A DNA stretch of 64,000 nt from Acidimicrobiales bacterium (GTDB lineage: Bacteria; Actinomycetota; Acidimicrobiia; Acidimicrobiales; SZUA-35), in assembly GCA_020629695.1 (NCBI GenBank), contig JAHDCV010000006.1:1-64000 (forward strand). The letters are read 5' to 3'. The notes below the pieces were generated by a model. That model saw only the letters and a program-made list of their open reading frames with translations, did no database searches and was not told the origin of the DNA. Both the position numbers and the translations under genes were made by a program. The first letter of the stretch is position 1, and each line of letters starts with the position of its first letter. Below, in pieces: positions 41,144-50,207 of this stretch.

Positions 41144-41888
41144 GGGATGCTCCATCGGCCGATTCGCGTCGGCCATCAGGCGACGGTGACCATGCACCGT
41201 CGGTCGTGAGATCGGGTCGAGGCAAGTCGACGGCCGCGCTGAGGCGTTCGACGTAGTCCCCACGAGGCAGGTCGATCACGCCCAGCGAGGCGAGGTGATC
41301 CGTTCGCCACTGGACGTCGAGGAGCCGGCGCGAGCTCTCGCCGGCGCTGCGAAGTCGGTCGATGAGGGCGACGAGTGCGACCTTCGACGCGTCGGTGGCG
41401 TGGTGGAACATCGATTCGCCGGCGAAGAGTCCGCCGATCGCGACGCCGTACAGGCCTCCGACGAGGTCGTCGTCACGCCAGACCTCGACCGAGTGTGCCC
41501 AACCGAGGTGATGGAGCTCCGTGTAGGCCCGCTCGATCCGACCGTCGATCCATCGACCGTGTCGACGGGGGTCCGCGCAGGCTCGCAGGACCTGATCGAA
41601 GGCGTGATCCACCGTGACCACGTAGCGCCGGCACGATCGACGGAGCGACCGGGACGGCTCGAACGTGTCGATGGGCAGCACCCCACGTGGATCCGGATGC
41701 CACCAACCGATCGCCCGCCGATCGGCCGGCATCGGGAAGTAGCCATGCCGATACGCCTCGACGAGGGTCGCTGGCTCGAGGTCCGCCCCGATCGTGACGA
41801 AGTCCTCGCCCGGGGCGAGGGTCGAAGCGTCGGGGAACCGCCACTCGGACGGTCCGAGCTCGACGGGCTCAGTAGTCGTAGAAGCCAC
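41136..41888 (-). CDS. aat: leucyl/phenylalanyl-tRNA--protein transferase
   Basis: About 250 aa from the GTG at 41888. Family motifs: YRHGYFPMPADRRAIGWWHPDPRGVLP, RSLRRSCRRYVVTVDHAFDQVLRACA, WIDGRIERAYTELHHLGWAHSVEVW, GGLYGVAIGGLFAGESMFH and LLDVQWRTDHLASLGV. It adds Leu/Phe to N-terminal basic residues to mark proteins for ClpS/ClpAP. The start overlaps the upstream dehydrogenase by 20 bases, and the gene overlaps the MeaA-like gene by 8 bases, so all three are probably cotranscribed. The exact GTG is uncertain. Confidence 0.9.
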   Translation of the reverse strand: MASTTTEPVELGPSEWRFPDASTLAPGEDFVTIGADLEPATLVEAYRHGYFPMPADRRAIGWWHPDPRGVLPIDTFEPSRSLRRSCRRYVVTVDHAFDQVLRACADPRRHGRWIDGRIERAYTELHHLGWAHSVEVWRDDDLVGGLYGVAIGGLFAGESMFHHATDASKVALVALIDRLRSAGESSRRLLDVQWRTDHLASLGVIDLPRGDYVERLSAAVDLPRPDLTTDGAWSPSPDGRRESADGASHV

Positions 41889-42711
41889 GCTTCGACTTCC
41901 GGCCGAGGTGGCCGGCCGAGACCATACGACGCAGGCGAGGAGCGGGAGCGAAGTTCGGATCGGCGAACTCGGCATGGAGCGCGTCGAGAATCGCCACCGA
42001 GGTGTCGAGCCCGACGAGGTCGAGCAGCGCGAGGGGGCCCATCGGGAAGTTGCAGCCGCCCTGCATCGCGACGTCGATGTCCTCGGCCGACGCCGTTCCC
42101 CGCTCGAGCAGCTTGACGGCGTTGTTGAGATACGGGAAGAGCAGTGCGTTGACGATGAAGCCCGCCCGGTCGGTCACCTCGACGGTCTGTTTGCCACATG
42201 CCCGGGCGAACTCGGTGGCGAGGCGCACGGTCTCCTCCGAGGCCGTGCGGGGACGGATGATCTCGACGAGCGACATCATCGGTGCGGGGTTGAAGAAGTG
42301 GATGCCGCAGACCTGCTCGGGGTGGCCGCTCGCGATGGCCATCTCCACGACCGGCAGGGTCGAGGTGTTGGTCGCGAGGATGGCGTCGGGTGCGATCCTG
42401 CCGAGCTCCGCGAACAGGTCGCGCTTCACGTCGAGGTTCTCGACGACGGACTCGATGATCAGATCACAGTCGGCGAGACCGTCCAGATCCACACAGCAGG
42501 TGAGGCGTGCGAGCGCGTCGTCGCGGTCGGCCTGGGTCATGCGCTCCTTCGCAACGGCGCGATCGAAGGACTTGGTCACGGCAGCAACTGAGGCCTCGCC
42601 GCTCGCTGCGCTGCGGGAGCGCAGCACGGTCTCGAAACCCGCCTTGGCGACGACCTCCGCGAGGCCGCTGCCCATGATCCCGGAGCCGATGATGCCGACG
42701 GTCTTCGTCAT
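41869..42711 (-). CDS. 3-hydroxybutyryl-CoA dehydrogenase family protein
   Basis: 280 aa. N-terminal Rossmann NAD(P) motif VGIIGSGIMGSGLAEV, then CDLIIESVVENLDVKRDLF, ILATNTSTLPV and the catalytic HFFNPAPMMSLVEII (His) near residue 138. The C-terminal dimer domain ends KRGFYDY. It oxidises or reduces 3-hydroxyacyl-CoA and is placed with a B12 acyl-CoA mutase. A TACGCT box (complement 42720-42725) ends 8 bases before the ATG. Confidence 0.92.
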   Translation of the reverse strand: MTKTVGIIGSGIMGSGLAEVVAKAGFETVLRSRSAASGEASVAAVTKSFDRAVAKERMTQADRDDALARLTCCVDLDGLADCDLIIESVVENLDVKRDLFAELGRIAPDAILATNTSTLPVVEMAIASGHPEQVCGIHFFNPAPMMSLVEIIRPRTASEETVRLATEFARACGKQTVEVTDRAGFIVNALLFPYLNNAVKLLERGTASAEDIDVAMQGGCNFPMGPLALLDLVGLDTSVAILDALHAEFADPNFAPAPRLRRMVSAGHLGRKSKRGFYDY

Positions 42712-42719
42712 GGCCGCGA

Positions 42720-42725
42720 AGCGTA
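42720..42725 (-). promoter_or_regulatory. -10 box, leaderless start for 3-hydroxyacyl-CoA dehydrogenase operon
   Basis: TACGCT on the complement ends 8 bases before the ATG at 42711. Confidence 0.45.
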
Positions 42726-42758
42726 CGGGAGTGAGCGCGTGCGAGTAAAAAGAAGCAG

Positions 42759-43208
42759 ATGAGCGGATCGACCCCCCGGCTGCGAACGGCGGCCCTCCTC
42801 ACCGATGCCCTCGACGAGTCCGAGGGGCCGAACGTCGTCGTCCGGAGCCGGTTCCACACCCTCCGCGGCGACCTCGATCGGGAGATCGACGGAGCGCTGT
42901 TCGGCTGCTGGCTCTGGAAGCTCGGCGTCGACCCGGCCGAGGTGTTGCGAGCGGTCGCGGCCCGGCTCGTGCCGGGTGCCCGGGTGCGGTTCTGTGAACC
43001 GTCGCCCGGACCGTCGGTCGTGCCTGCGCTCGGTGCGGCGCTCACCGGGTACCGGTTCGATCGGGACATCCCGGCACTGATCCGCGAGAGCGGGTTGATC
43101 GTCACCACGATCGAGCGCTTCGCGATCGCACCCGGTGCGTGGTTCTGTGCCGGTATCGCCGAGTTCGATCCCCTCGAGCTCGCGAACCAGGATCTCAGGA
43201 CTCGGTGA
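42759..43208 (+). CDS. short methyltransferase-like protein lacking the SAM-binding N-terminus
   Basis: 149 aa. The C-terminal half reads like the end of a class I methyltransferase: VLRAVAARLVPGARVRFCEPSPG, DIPALIRESGLIVTTIERF and GAWFCAGIAEFDP. No GxGxG SAM motif precedes it; the N-terminal 60 residues (RSRFHTLRGDLDREIDGALF) do not resemble one. It is either a remnant or a small independent family. It converges with the cyclophilin gene, overlapping by 14 bases. Confidence 0.5.
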   Translation: MSGSTPRLRTAALLTDALDESEGPNVVVRSRFHTLRGDLDREIDGALFGCWLWKLGVDPAEVLRAVAARLVPGARVRFCEPSPGPSVVPALGAALTGYRFDRDIPALIRESGLIVTTIERFAIAPGAWFCAGIAEFDPLELANQDLRTR

Positions 43209-44073
43209 TCGTCACCGACTCGATGATGACGGCCTCCATCGGTGTGCCATCGCTGCTGCCGACGGCCTCGATGCCCTTCACGACGTCGTCGTAGCCGGCG
43301 GTCACCGTGCCGAACAACGAGTAGGCGGGCTGGAGCTGCGCCCCGTCGTCGCCGGTGATGATGAAGAACTGGCTGCCGTTCGAGTCGGGACCGGAGTTGG
43401 CCATCGCGACCGAGCCGAGGTCGTACTGGCCGGCTTCGGGGAGTTCGTCGCCGAACCGGTAACCCGGGCCGCCACGACCGAGGCCCGCACCGGCGCCGTC
43501 GCCGATGGCATCGCCGCCCTGGACGACGAAGCCCGGGATGATCCGGTGGAACGGCACCCCTTCGTAGTAGCGGTACCGGGCGAGCACCACGAAGTTGTTC
43601 ACCGTGTTCGGGGCCTGCTCGGCGTCGAGCGCGATGGTGAACTCACCGGCGGTGGTGCTGACCACGGCCGTGTACGTCGTCGTCGGATCGATGCACATGG
43701 GCGGGGCCGACTCGAATGCCGTGATGCGCTCGGTCTCGCCCTCGGCCGCGGGGCACGGCGTGACTCCGGTGATCGCGCCTCCGGCCTCGGGCGGGGCGAG
43801 CACGGGGGGTGCGTCGGGTGCGGCCTCGGCCTCGGCCGCGGTCGTGGTGCTGGTCTCGACGACGGTGGTGGAGGTCGGCTCGGACGGCGCGGCGGCCTCG
43901 TCGTCGTCGCCACCCGAGAGTGAGATCAGGTACGCGCCGACGAGGACGACCGCGGCGAGTGCCACGAAGAAGATGATCCGCTGGTTCCGGTCCGCCTTGC
44001 GCTCCGCCGCCTCGGCCGCTTCCTTCGCTGCCGCACGGTTGGCCTTCTGTCGAGCTCGTTTGTCAGTTGCCAC
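43195..44073 (-). CDS. cyclophilin-type peptidyl-prolyl isomerase, membrane-anchored
   Basis: 292 aa from the GTG at 44073. A highly basic/Ala-rich cytoplasmic N-terminus (KRARQKANRAAAKEAAEAAERKAD) precedes one transmembrane helix (IIFFVALAAVVLVGAYLISL), an Ala/Thr/Pro linker and the cyclophilin domain. The domain has NTVNNFVVLARYRYYEGVPFHRIIPGFVVQGGD, GSVAMANSGPDSNGSQFFI and LFGTVTAGYDDV. The catalytic Arg (FHRII) and the QFFI motif are intact, so it folds exported proteins outside the membrane. A TAGTTT box (complement 44082-44087) ends 8 bases before the GTG. Confidence 0.9.
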   Translation of the reverse strand: MATDKRARQKANRAAAKEAAEAAERKADRNQRIIFFVALAAVVLVGAYLISLSGGDDDEAAAPSEPTSTTVVETSTTTAAEAEAAPDAPPVLAPPEAGGAITGVTPCPAAEGETERITAFESAPPMCIDPTTTYTAVVSTTAGEFTIALDAEQAPNTVNNFVVLARYRYYEGVPFHRIIPGFVVQGGDAIGDGAGAGLGRGGPGYRFGDELPEAGQYDLGSVAMANSGPDSNGSQFFIITGDDGAQLQPAYSLFGTVTAGYDDVVKGIEAVGSSDGTPMEAVIIESVTITES

Positions 44074-44081
44074 GGCCGCTG

Positions 44082-44087
44082 AAACTA
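44082..44087 (-). promoter_or_regulatory. -10 box, leaderless start for cyclophilin gene
   Basis: TAGTTT on the complement ends 8 bases before the GTG at 44073. Confidence 0.45.
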
Positions 44088-44155
44088 CCAACGGCGATGC
44101 GTCGGACGGCATCACCGGGGGTGTGAAACCCCATGGACGAGCGGCTCGGCATCGG

Positions 44156-44161
44156 TAGCGT
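44156..44161 (+). promoter_or_regulatory. -10 box, leaderless start for lysC
   Basis: TAGCGT ends 6 bases before the GTG at 44168. Confidence 0.5.
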
Positions 44162-44167
44162 GAGGCC

Positions 44168-45400
44168 GTGGCACTCATCGTCCAGAAATTCGGTGGCACC
44201 TCCGTGGCCGACGCCGACCGCATGCGCGCCGTCGCCGACCACGTCGCACGGTGCCGACGTCGTGGAGATCAGATCGTCCTGGTCGTGTCGGCGATGGGCA
44301 AGGAGACCGACGAGCTGCTCCGCCTCGCGAACGAGGTCGCCGACGAGCGCCCCGGCCGTGAGATGGACATGCTCATCACGGCGGGCGAACGCAAGGCGAT
44401 CGCCCTCATGTGCATGGCGATCGCCGATCAGGGCATCGAGGCCCACTCCTTCACCGGTTCGCAGGCCGGCTTCCTCACCGACACCAACCATCGCAACGCG
44501 AAGATCCTGCAGCTGAGGCCCGATCGGATCCGGGCCGCGCTCGACGCCGGCATCGTTCCGGTCGTCGCGGGCTCGCAGGGTGTGTCCACCGACAAGGAGA
44601 TCACATTCCTCGGTCGCGGCGGCTCCGACACCACGGCCGTGGCGCTCGCGCAGGCGCTCGATGCCGATCTGTGTGAGTTGTACACCGACGTCACCGGCGT
44701 GTTCTCGGCCGATCCTCGCATCGTCTCGGCGGCCCGCAGGATCGATCGGATCAGCTTCGACGAGCTCCTCGAGATGACGGCGACGGGTTGTCCCAAGCCC
44801 GCCATGCGGTCGGTCGAAGTCGCACACAATCACCAGGTCCCCCTCCACATCCGCTCGGCGTTCACCTGGGAGCCGGGCACCCTCGTCGTCCAGGAGACGA
44901 ACACCATGGAACAGCCGATCATCCGCGCCGTCACCCATGACGACTCCGAGTCGAAGGTGACCGTGACCCGTGTCGCCGATCGCCCCGGTGTGTCGGCCAC
45001 GATGTTCCGGGCGCTCGCCGACGCCGGCGTCAACGTCGACATGATCGTGCAGAACGTCTCGGAGGAGGGGCAGACCGACATCTCGTTCACCTGTCCGTCC
45101 GAGGATCTCGATGCGGCGTGCGCCGTGTTGGAAGGTGGGCTGCTGGATGCCGTCGGTGGGGCGGGACTGGTGACCGACCCGACGATCGGCAAGGTCTCGG
45201 TGGTCGGCGCGGGCATGAAGTCGAACCCCGGAGTGGCTGCGACGATGTTCGAGACGCTCGCCGAGAACGACATCAACATCGAGATGATCTCGACGAGTGC
45301 GATCCGGATCAGCTGCGTGATCGACGCGGCGGAGCTCGAGCGTGCGGTCCAGCTCCTCCACAGCGCCTTCGGTCTCGATGGTGCGGCGCCGGTCGGCTGA
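44168..45400 (+). CDS. lysC: aspartate kinase
   Basis: 410 aa from GTG. Kinase domain: ALIVQKFGGTSVADADRM at the start, ITAGERKAIALMCMAI, GRGGSDTTAVALAQAL near 155 and CELYTDVTGVFSADPRIV. Two ACT domains follow in the last 150 residues (VTVTRVADRPGVSATMFRALADAGVNVDMI and VSVVGAGMKSNPGVAATMFETLAENDINIEMIS), the site of lysine/threonine feedback. First step of the aspartate family (Lys, Thr, Met, DAP). The asd gene follows after 54 bases with its own -10 box. Confidence 0.96.
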   Translation: MALIVQKFGGTSVADADRMRAVADHVARCRRRGDQIVLVVSAMGKETDELLRLANEVADERPGREMDMLITAGERKAIALMCMAIADQGIEAHSFTGSQAGFLTDTNHRNAKILQLRPDRIRAALDAGIVPVVAGSQGVSTDKEITFLGRGGSDTTAVALAQALDADLCELYTDVTGVFSADPRIVSAARRIDRISFDELLEMTATGCPKPAMRSVEVAHNHQVPLHIRSAFTWEPGTLVVQETNTMEQPIIRAVTHDDSESKVTVTRVADRPGVSATMFRALADAGVNVDMIVQNVSEEGQTDISFTCPSEDLDAACAVLEGGLLDAVGGAGLVTDPTIGKVSVVGAGMKSNPGVAATMFETLAENDINIEMISTSAIRISCVIDAAELERAVQLLHSAFGLDGAAPVG

Positions 45401-45433
45401 CGGTTCGCGAAACTCGATGGCCGGTGTGCGTGA

Positions 45434-46465
<1,032 letters not shown>

Positions 46466-46471
46466 CGCCGC

Positions 46472-46723
46472 TCAGGGCGGGTCGGTCACGTAGCGCTGCG
46501 CGGCGTCGTCGAGCGAGAGGTCGAGCTGGTTCGCCAGCGACGACAGCCAGGCGAGCACGTCGCCGAGCTCATGGAGCTGCTGCTCCCTCGTGCCCTTGCG
46601 GGTGGCCTGGGCCAGTTCACCGAGCTCCTCACAGAGCCAGGCCACGGTCGAGGGGATACCCCGAGCGCGATCGGCCTCGCCATAGAGGTCTTCCATGAGC
46701 TGCTGGAACGCCGTGATCTCCAC
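46472..46723 (-). CDS. MazG-like nucleotide pyrophosphohydrolase
   Basis: 83 aa from GTG. The single MazG/dUTPase-like helical domain has WLCEELGELAQATRKG (EExxE) and ELGDVLAWLSSLANQLDLSL (ExxD), the metal-binding motifs. It would hydrolyse non-canonical or excess NTPs. Small stand-alone MazG proteins form dimers or tetramers. Confidence 0.88.
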   Translation of the reverse strand: MEITAFQQLMEDLYGEADRARGIPSTVAWLCEELGELAQATRKGTREQQLHELGDVLAWLSSLANQLDLSLDDAAQRYVTDPP

Positions 46724-46746
46724 GGCGCCGAGTCTGGCAGGTGCGC

Positions 46747-47652
46747 TCAGGCGGCGGGGCGTCGGAGTCGCTCCGCGAGCGCGGCCTCGCGTGCGCCGTC
46801 GGCCATGAGCCAGCCGATCGTGCGGGTGAGCACGGTTGCGGCGGGCCGAACGGCCAGCGGATCGATGAGCGGCGGAACGGGCAGACCGAGCTTGGCCCGT
46901 GCGGACGACGGCAGCAGACCGATCGAGGCGGCGGTGAGCAGTGCGTACGGCCCGCGCAGAGCGAGCGGTACACCGGGCGGTGCGACGAGGAATCGCACGG
47001 CCTCGCGGGCCTGCGCCCCGACGGAGAGCTCGGGTCGGAACTCCCGAAGCTGCTGTTCCAACTCGGCCACCGAGCGGGGCATGGGCTCCGAACCCATCAG
47101 CTCGGCGATCCGGGAGACCTCCGACACGTAGATGTCGGCTTCGGCGTCGGTGAGCTTGCCGGCGCCGTAGGCCCGATAGGCGCCGAGGAAGCTGTCGATC
47201 TCGGTGACGGCCACCCAGCGGAGCAGATGCGGGTCGTTGGCGGCGTACGGGCGTCCATCGGGTGCCGTGCCGACGACCCGCTCGTGCACACGGCGGACGA
47301 GATCGATCTGCTGGTGTGCCGCAGCGGTCGAGCCGAACGTGGTGGCGCCGATGAACTTCCCGGTCCGGTGGAGCCGGCCCCAGGGGTCGTGTCGATAGTC
47401 CGAGTGATCCGAGACGCCGGCCATCGCCAACGGGTGCAGGGTCTGGATGAACAGGGTCCGGAGGCCGCCGATCAACATCGACGAGTCGCCGTGCACCCGC
47501 CAGATCACACTCCCCGGACCGAACAGGCCGGGGTCGTCGGCCGAGGCCATCTCGTCAGCCGTCAACCCCTCGTCACCGGCGAGGGCGGTTCGCAGCGCCC
47601 CGCCGCCCAGGGCGCGGACCCGGTGGATGAGTTGGTCGATCATGCCGAGCAT
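46747..47652 (-). CDS. MpaB-family oxygenase (DUF2236)
   Basis: 301 aa. Typical segments are GSVIWRVHGDSSMLIGGLRTLFIQTLHPLAM, HRTGKFIGATTFGS, RRVHERVVGTAPDGRPYAANDPHLLRWV and EQQLREFRPEL. Conserved His residues in DUF2236 are proposed to bind heme. The family includes latex-clearing protein Lcp and MpaB; the physiological substrate is not readable. Confidence 0.88.
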   Translation of the reverse strand: MLGMIDQLIHRVRALGGGALRTALAGDEGLTADEMASADDPGLFGPGSVIWRVHGDSSMLIGGLRTLFIQTLHPLAMAGVSDHSDYRHDPWGRLHRTGKFIGATTFGSTAAAHQQIDLVRRVHERVVGTAPDGRPYAANDPHLLRWVAVTEIDSFLGAYRAYGAGKLTDAEADIYVSEVSRIAELMGSEPMPRSVAELEQQLREFRPELSVGAQAREAVRFLVAPPGVPLALRGPYALLTAASIGLLPSSARAKLGLPVPPLIDPLAVRPAATVLTRTIGWLMADGAREAALAERLRRPAA

Positions 47653-47760
47653 GCCGCGGTGGTCATGAGCTCACGGTAGGCACACCCGCGGCCCCGGGAC
47701 GGATCGGCCCGCTGGGCAATCCGTTCGCCGAGTCGTGCGGAACCGGTCACGATGTCATGC

Positions 47761-48087
47761 ATGGAACTCGCTCCGCTGTTCGAGCCGCCCTACGTGGCGG
47801 TGATCTTCTCATCGGTCCGGACCTCCGACGCGCTGAACACCGGATACGGGGAGATGGCGGCGCGGATGCTCGAGCTCGCCGCCCGACAGCCCGGGTATCT
47901 CGGCGTCGAGTCGGCACCGGGGATCACGATCTCGTACTGGCGCGATGCTGCATCGGCCACGGCATGGCGTGCGGTCGCGGAGCATCGGGAGGCGCAGCGA
48001 CTGGGGCGCACCGAGTGGTACTCCGCCTATCGCCTGCGCATCGCGACGGTCGATCGAGAGGTCGGGCACGACGTCGGCGACGGCTGA
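47761..48087 (+). CDS. antibiotic-biosynthesis-monooxygenase (ABM)-like domain protein
   Basis: 108 aa from the ATG at 47761. YVAVIFSSVRT begins a ferredoxin-like dimeric barrel; MLELAARQPGYLGVESAPG, ISYWRDAASATAWRAVAEH and RTEWYSAYRLRIATV complete it. Such proteins are heme-degrading or quinone monooxygenases or stress proteins. It is single-domain, with no neighbour that hints at a substrate. Confidence 0.78.
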   Translation: MELAPLFEPPYVAVIFSSVRTSDALNTGYGEMAARMLELAARQPGYLGVESAPGITISYWRDAASATAWRAVAEHREAQRLGRTEWYSAYRLRIATVDREVGHDVGDG

Positions 48088-48144
48088 CCGACGCTGACGG
48101 AGAAGCGAATCGGGCCCCCGCCGAAGCGGAGGCCCGATGCAACG

Positions 48145-48221
48145 TGGTCGGGTTGGGGAGATTTGAACTCCCGACCTCCTCGTCCCGAACGAGGCGCGCT
48201 GCCAAGCTGCGCCACAACCCG
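48145..48221 (-). tRNA. tRNA-Pro(CGG)
   Basis: 77 nt including an encoded CCA. Acceptor CGGGTTG pairs with CAACCCG, followed by an A discriminator. Anticodon stem-loop CCTCG-TTCGGGA-CGAGG gives anticodon CGG. T arm GGGAGTTCAAATCTCCC. Confidence 0.95.
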
Positions 48222-48237
48222 TGTTGTGTAGCCAACG

Positions 48238-48243
48238 AGCGTA
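48238..48243 (-). promoter_or_regulatory. probable -10 box for tRNA-Pro
   Basis: TACGCT on the complement lies 16 bases before the tRNA 5' end. A CACAAC-CCGT-GTTGTG inverted repeat (48213-48228) spans the tRNA 5' end. Confidence 0.35.
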
Positions 48244-48282
48244 GCGGCCTCTCCAGACCTCGACTCGTGGCTTTTCCGATTC

Positions 48283-48684
48283 TCAGCCGGTGGCGGTCGG
48301 TGCTTCCTGGAGCTGTCCACCGCCGAGCAGCGTGGTGGTGAGCCGACTCAGCCGCAGTGAGTCGAGCGGCTTGATCAGCCAGCCGTCGGCGCCGGCCTGC
48401 TGTCCGAGAATGGTGTCGGCGGAGCGGTCCATCAACAATGCGATCGGACGTCGGGCGAGGCGCCCGGCGCCCTCTTCCTGGCGCAGCGCCAGACAGGCGG
48501 CCACGCCGCCCATGTTGCCGATCTGCAGGTCGAGGATCACGAGATCGGGATCGATCGTCTGCACGACCTCGAGGACGTCGGCGCCTTTTCGGACCCGGAG
48601 TACCTCGATGCCGTCGCCGGCGATCGCGGCGTCGACGTCGTCGAAGACATGGTCGGCATCGGTGGCGAGGAGCACGGTGGTCAC
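48283..48684 (-). CDS. single-domain response regulator receiver-like protein
   Basis: 133 aa from the GTG at 48684. One receiver domain: TVLLATDADHVFDDVDAAI, the phosphorylation strand LVILDLQIGNMGGVAA (Asp near residue 52) and PIALLMDRSAD, GADGWLIKPLDS (Lys-Pro). The acidic pocket at the N-terminus reads ATDAD. There is no output domain. Adjacent divergent STAS gene suggests a signalling pair. A TAGCCT box (complement 48692-48697) ends 7 bases before the GTG and fixes this start. Confidence 0.85.
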   Translation of the reverse strand: MTTVLLATDADHVFDDVDAAIAGDGIEVLRVRKGADVLEVVQTIDPDLVILDLQIGNMGGVAACLALRQEEGAGRLARRPIALLMDRSADTILGQQAGADGWLIKPLDSLRLSRLTTTLLGGGQLQEAPTATG

Positions 48685-48691
48685 GCCGCGA

Positions 48692-48697
48692 AGGCTA
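48692..48697 (-). promoter_or_regulatory. -10 box, leaderless start for receiver gene
   Basis: TAGCCT on the complement ends 7 bases before the GTG at 48684. Confidence 0.45.
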
Positions 48698-48783
48698 GCG
48701 CTCCGGCTCGTGACGCAACGGGGTCGCCGCCGACCGCTACCATCTGCCCACCAGCGCAGCCGCCGGACCGGGAGGGAGTGGTC

Positions 48784-49134
48784 GTGCTCGACGTGACCAT
48801 CGAAGAAGTGCCCGAAGGTGACTACACACTCTGTCGCCCGTCGGGTGAACTCGACGCCTACACGGTGGGCGGATTCCGGGAAGCGTTGGCGAAGCTCGCC
48901 GACGTGCCGCGGGTCATCATCGACCTCTCGGACGTGCCGTTCATGGACTCCGCCGGTCTCGGTGCCCTGATCGGCGGTATCCGCCGTGCCAGGGAAGCCG
49001 ACGGTGCCGTCGTGGTGCTCTGCAATCGCCCGACACTGACGCGGCTGCTGCACACCACGGGGTTCGACCGGATCGTGCCGGTCACCGAGCATCTGGACGA
49101 CGCGGTCGCCGCCCTGGACGAACCCGTCTCCTGA
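48784..49134 (+). CDS. STAS-domain anti-sigma factor antagonist
   Basis: 116 aa from the GTG at 48784, with a GGGAGGGAG ribosome site upstream (a GTG at 48778 is also in frame). The STAS fold shows YTLCRPSGELDAYTVGGFREAL and VIIDLSDVPFMDSAGLGALIGGIRRA, with the phosphorylatable Ser in MDSAGLG. This is the SpoIIAA/RsbV type. It would release a sigma factor from a Ser/Thr kinase anti-sigma, which is not in the window. Confidence 0.88.
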   Translation: MLDVTIEEVPEGDYTLCRPSGELDAYTVGGFREALAKLADVPRVIIDLSDVPFMDSAGLGALIGGIRRAREADGAVVVLCNRPTLTRLLHTTGFDRIVPVTEHLDDAVAALDEPVS

Positions 49135-49151
49135 GGCGGCGTCGTGACGCT

Positions 49152-50207
49152 TCAGCCCAGCTGATCCGCCACGAGCATCATCCCGGTCAGATCCGCGACC
49201 GGCGCATCGAGTTCGGCGACGCTCCTGAGATCACCGACACCGAGCTGTGCGACCATCTCCGCGACCACGCGGGCCTCGGCCTCGGCGAGCACCCGGAGTT
49301 CCCGCCAGGCATCGTCGACCACGCTCGGGAGCGCCCCGGTGGCGTCGATCGCCGACAGGTCGGGGAGCGTGAGCCGATTCATCACGAGGGTCGATGGTCG
49401 CAAGCCGCGCCGTTCGAGGTTGCCGGCGATCCAGCCGAGCTCGGCCATCGCCGCCCGTCGGGCTGAGCCGACCAGGAGGAATGCCGTCGCCGGTGACGCG
49501 AGGAGTTGCTCGACCTCCTTCGCACGATCGCGGAATCCGGTGTCCATGCCCTCGAACGCGGCGAAGAAGCCGACCGCATCGTCGACGAGGTCCGCCCCCA
49601 CCACCCGGGCGATCGTGCGAACCACGAGCTGTGCGGTCGCGTTGACCGCACGGAGCACGCCGCGCCGCGGGGCGAGCACGGACCGGTAGATCCGATGGTC
49701 GACGAAGCGGGCGAGCCGGCCCGGTCCGTCGAGGAAGTCGAAGGCATGCCGACTCGGCGGCGTGTCGATGATCACGAGGTCGAATCGTGGGTCGGCGTGG
49801 AGTTCCCGCAAGCGCTCGGAGGCCATGTACTCCGACACCCCGGACAGCCCAGCCGTGAGATTCTGGTAGATGCGGTTGGCCAGAATTCGTTCGACCTGTT
49901 CGTCGGAACCGGCGTGGGCCCGGATCACGTCGTCGAAGGTCGCCGCCGGGTCGAGCATGGCGACGTGGAGCGAACCCTCGGCGTCGACGGCCGTGAGATC
50001 GACCGCCCGGGCGGTGTCGGCGGCGCCGTCGAGCCCGAGTGCGTCGAGGAGGCGCCGGGCCGGGTCGATCGTCAGGACCACGACGTGTCGTCCACGGCGT
50101 GCCTCGGCGACCCCCAGTGCCGCGGCGGTCGTGGTCTTGCCCACCCCGCCGGGGCCGAGGCACACGACGACCTCGATCCCGGCGGCGAGCGGCGGTCCGG
50201 AACTCAT
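49152..50207 (-). CDS. ArsA/Get3-like ATPase (second of pair)
   Basis: 351 aa. Deviant Walker A GPGGVGKTTTAAALG near residue 18 (signature Lys pattern differs from its neighbour), LTIDPARRLLDALGL near 46 and the switch II-like FDLVIIDTPPSRHAFDFLDGP near 145. Closest in style to the paired actinobacterial anion-transporting ATPase homologues (Rv3679/Rv3680 in M. tuberculosis). It overlaps the first ATPase gene by 4 bases. Confidence 0.87.
   Translation of the reverse strand: MSSGPPLAAGIEVVVCLGPGGVGKTTTAAALGVAEARRGRHVVVLTIDPARRLLDALGLDGAADTARAVDLTAVDAEGSLHVAMLDPAATFDDVIRAHAGSDEQVERILANRIYQNLTAGLSGVSEYMASERLRELHADPRFDLVIIDTPPSRHAFDFLDGPGRLARFVDHRIYRSVLAPRRGVLRAVNATAQLVVRTIARVVGADLVDDAVGFFAAFEGMDTGFRDRAKEVEQLLASPATAFLLVGSARRAAMAELGWIAGNLERRGLRPSTLVMNRLTLPDLSAIDATGALPSVVDDAWRELRVLAEAEARVVAEMVAQLGVGDLRSVAELDAPVADLTGMMLVADQLG

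Noticed and set aside
39377-41209. 610-codon open frame on the + strand
   Set aside because: Antisense to the MeaA-type mutase, no motif or start signal; a high-GC shadow.
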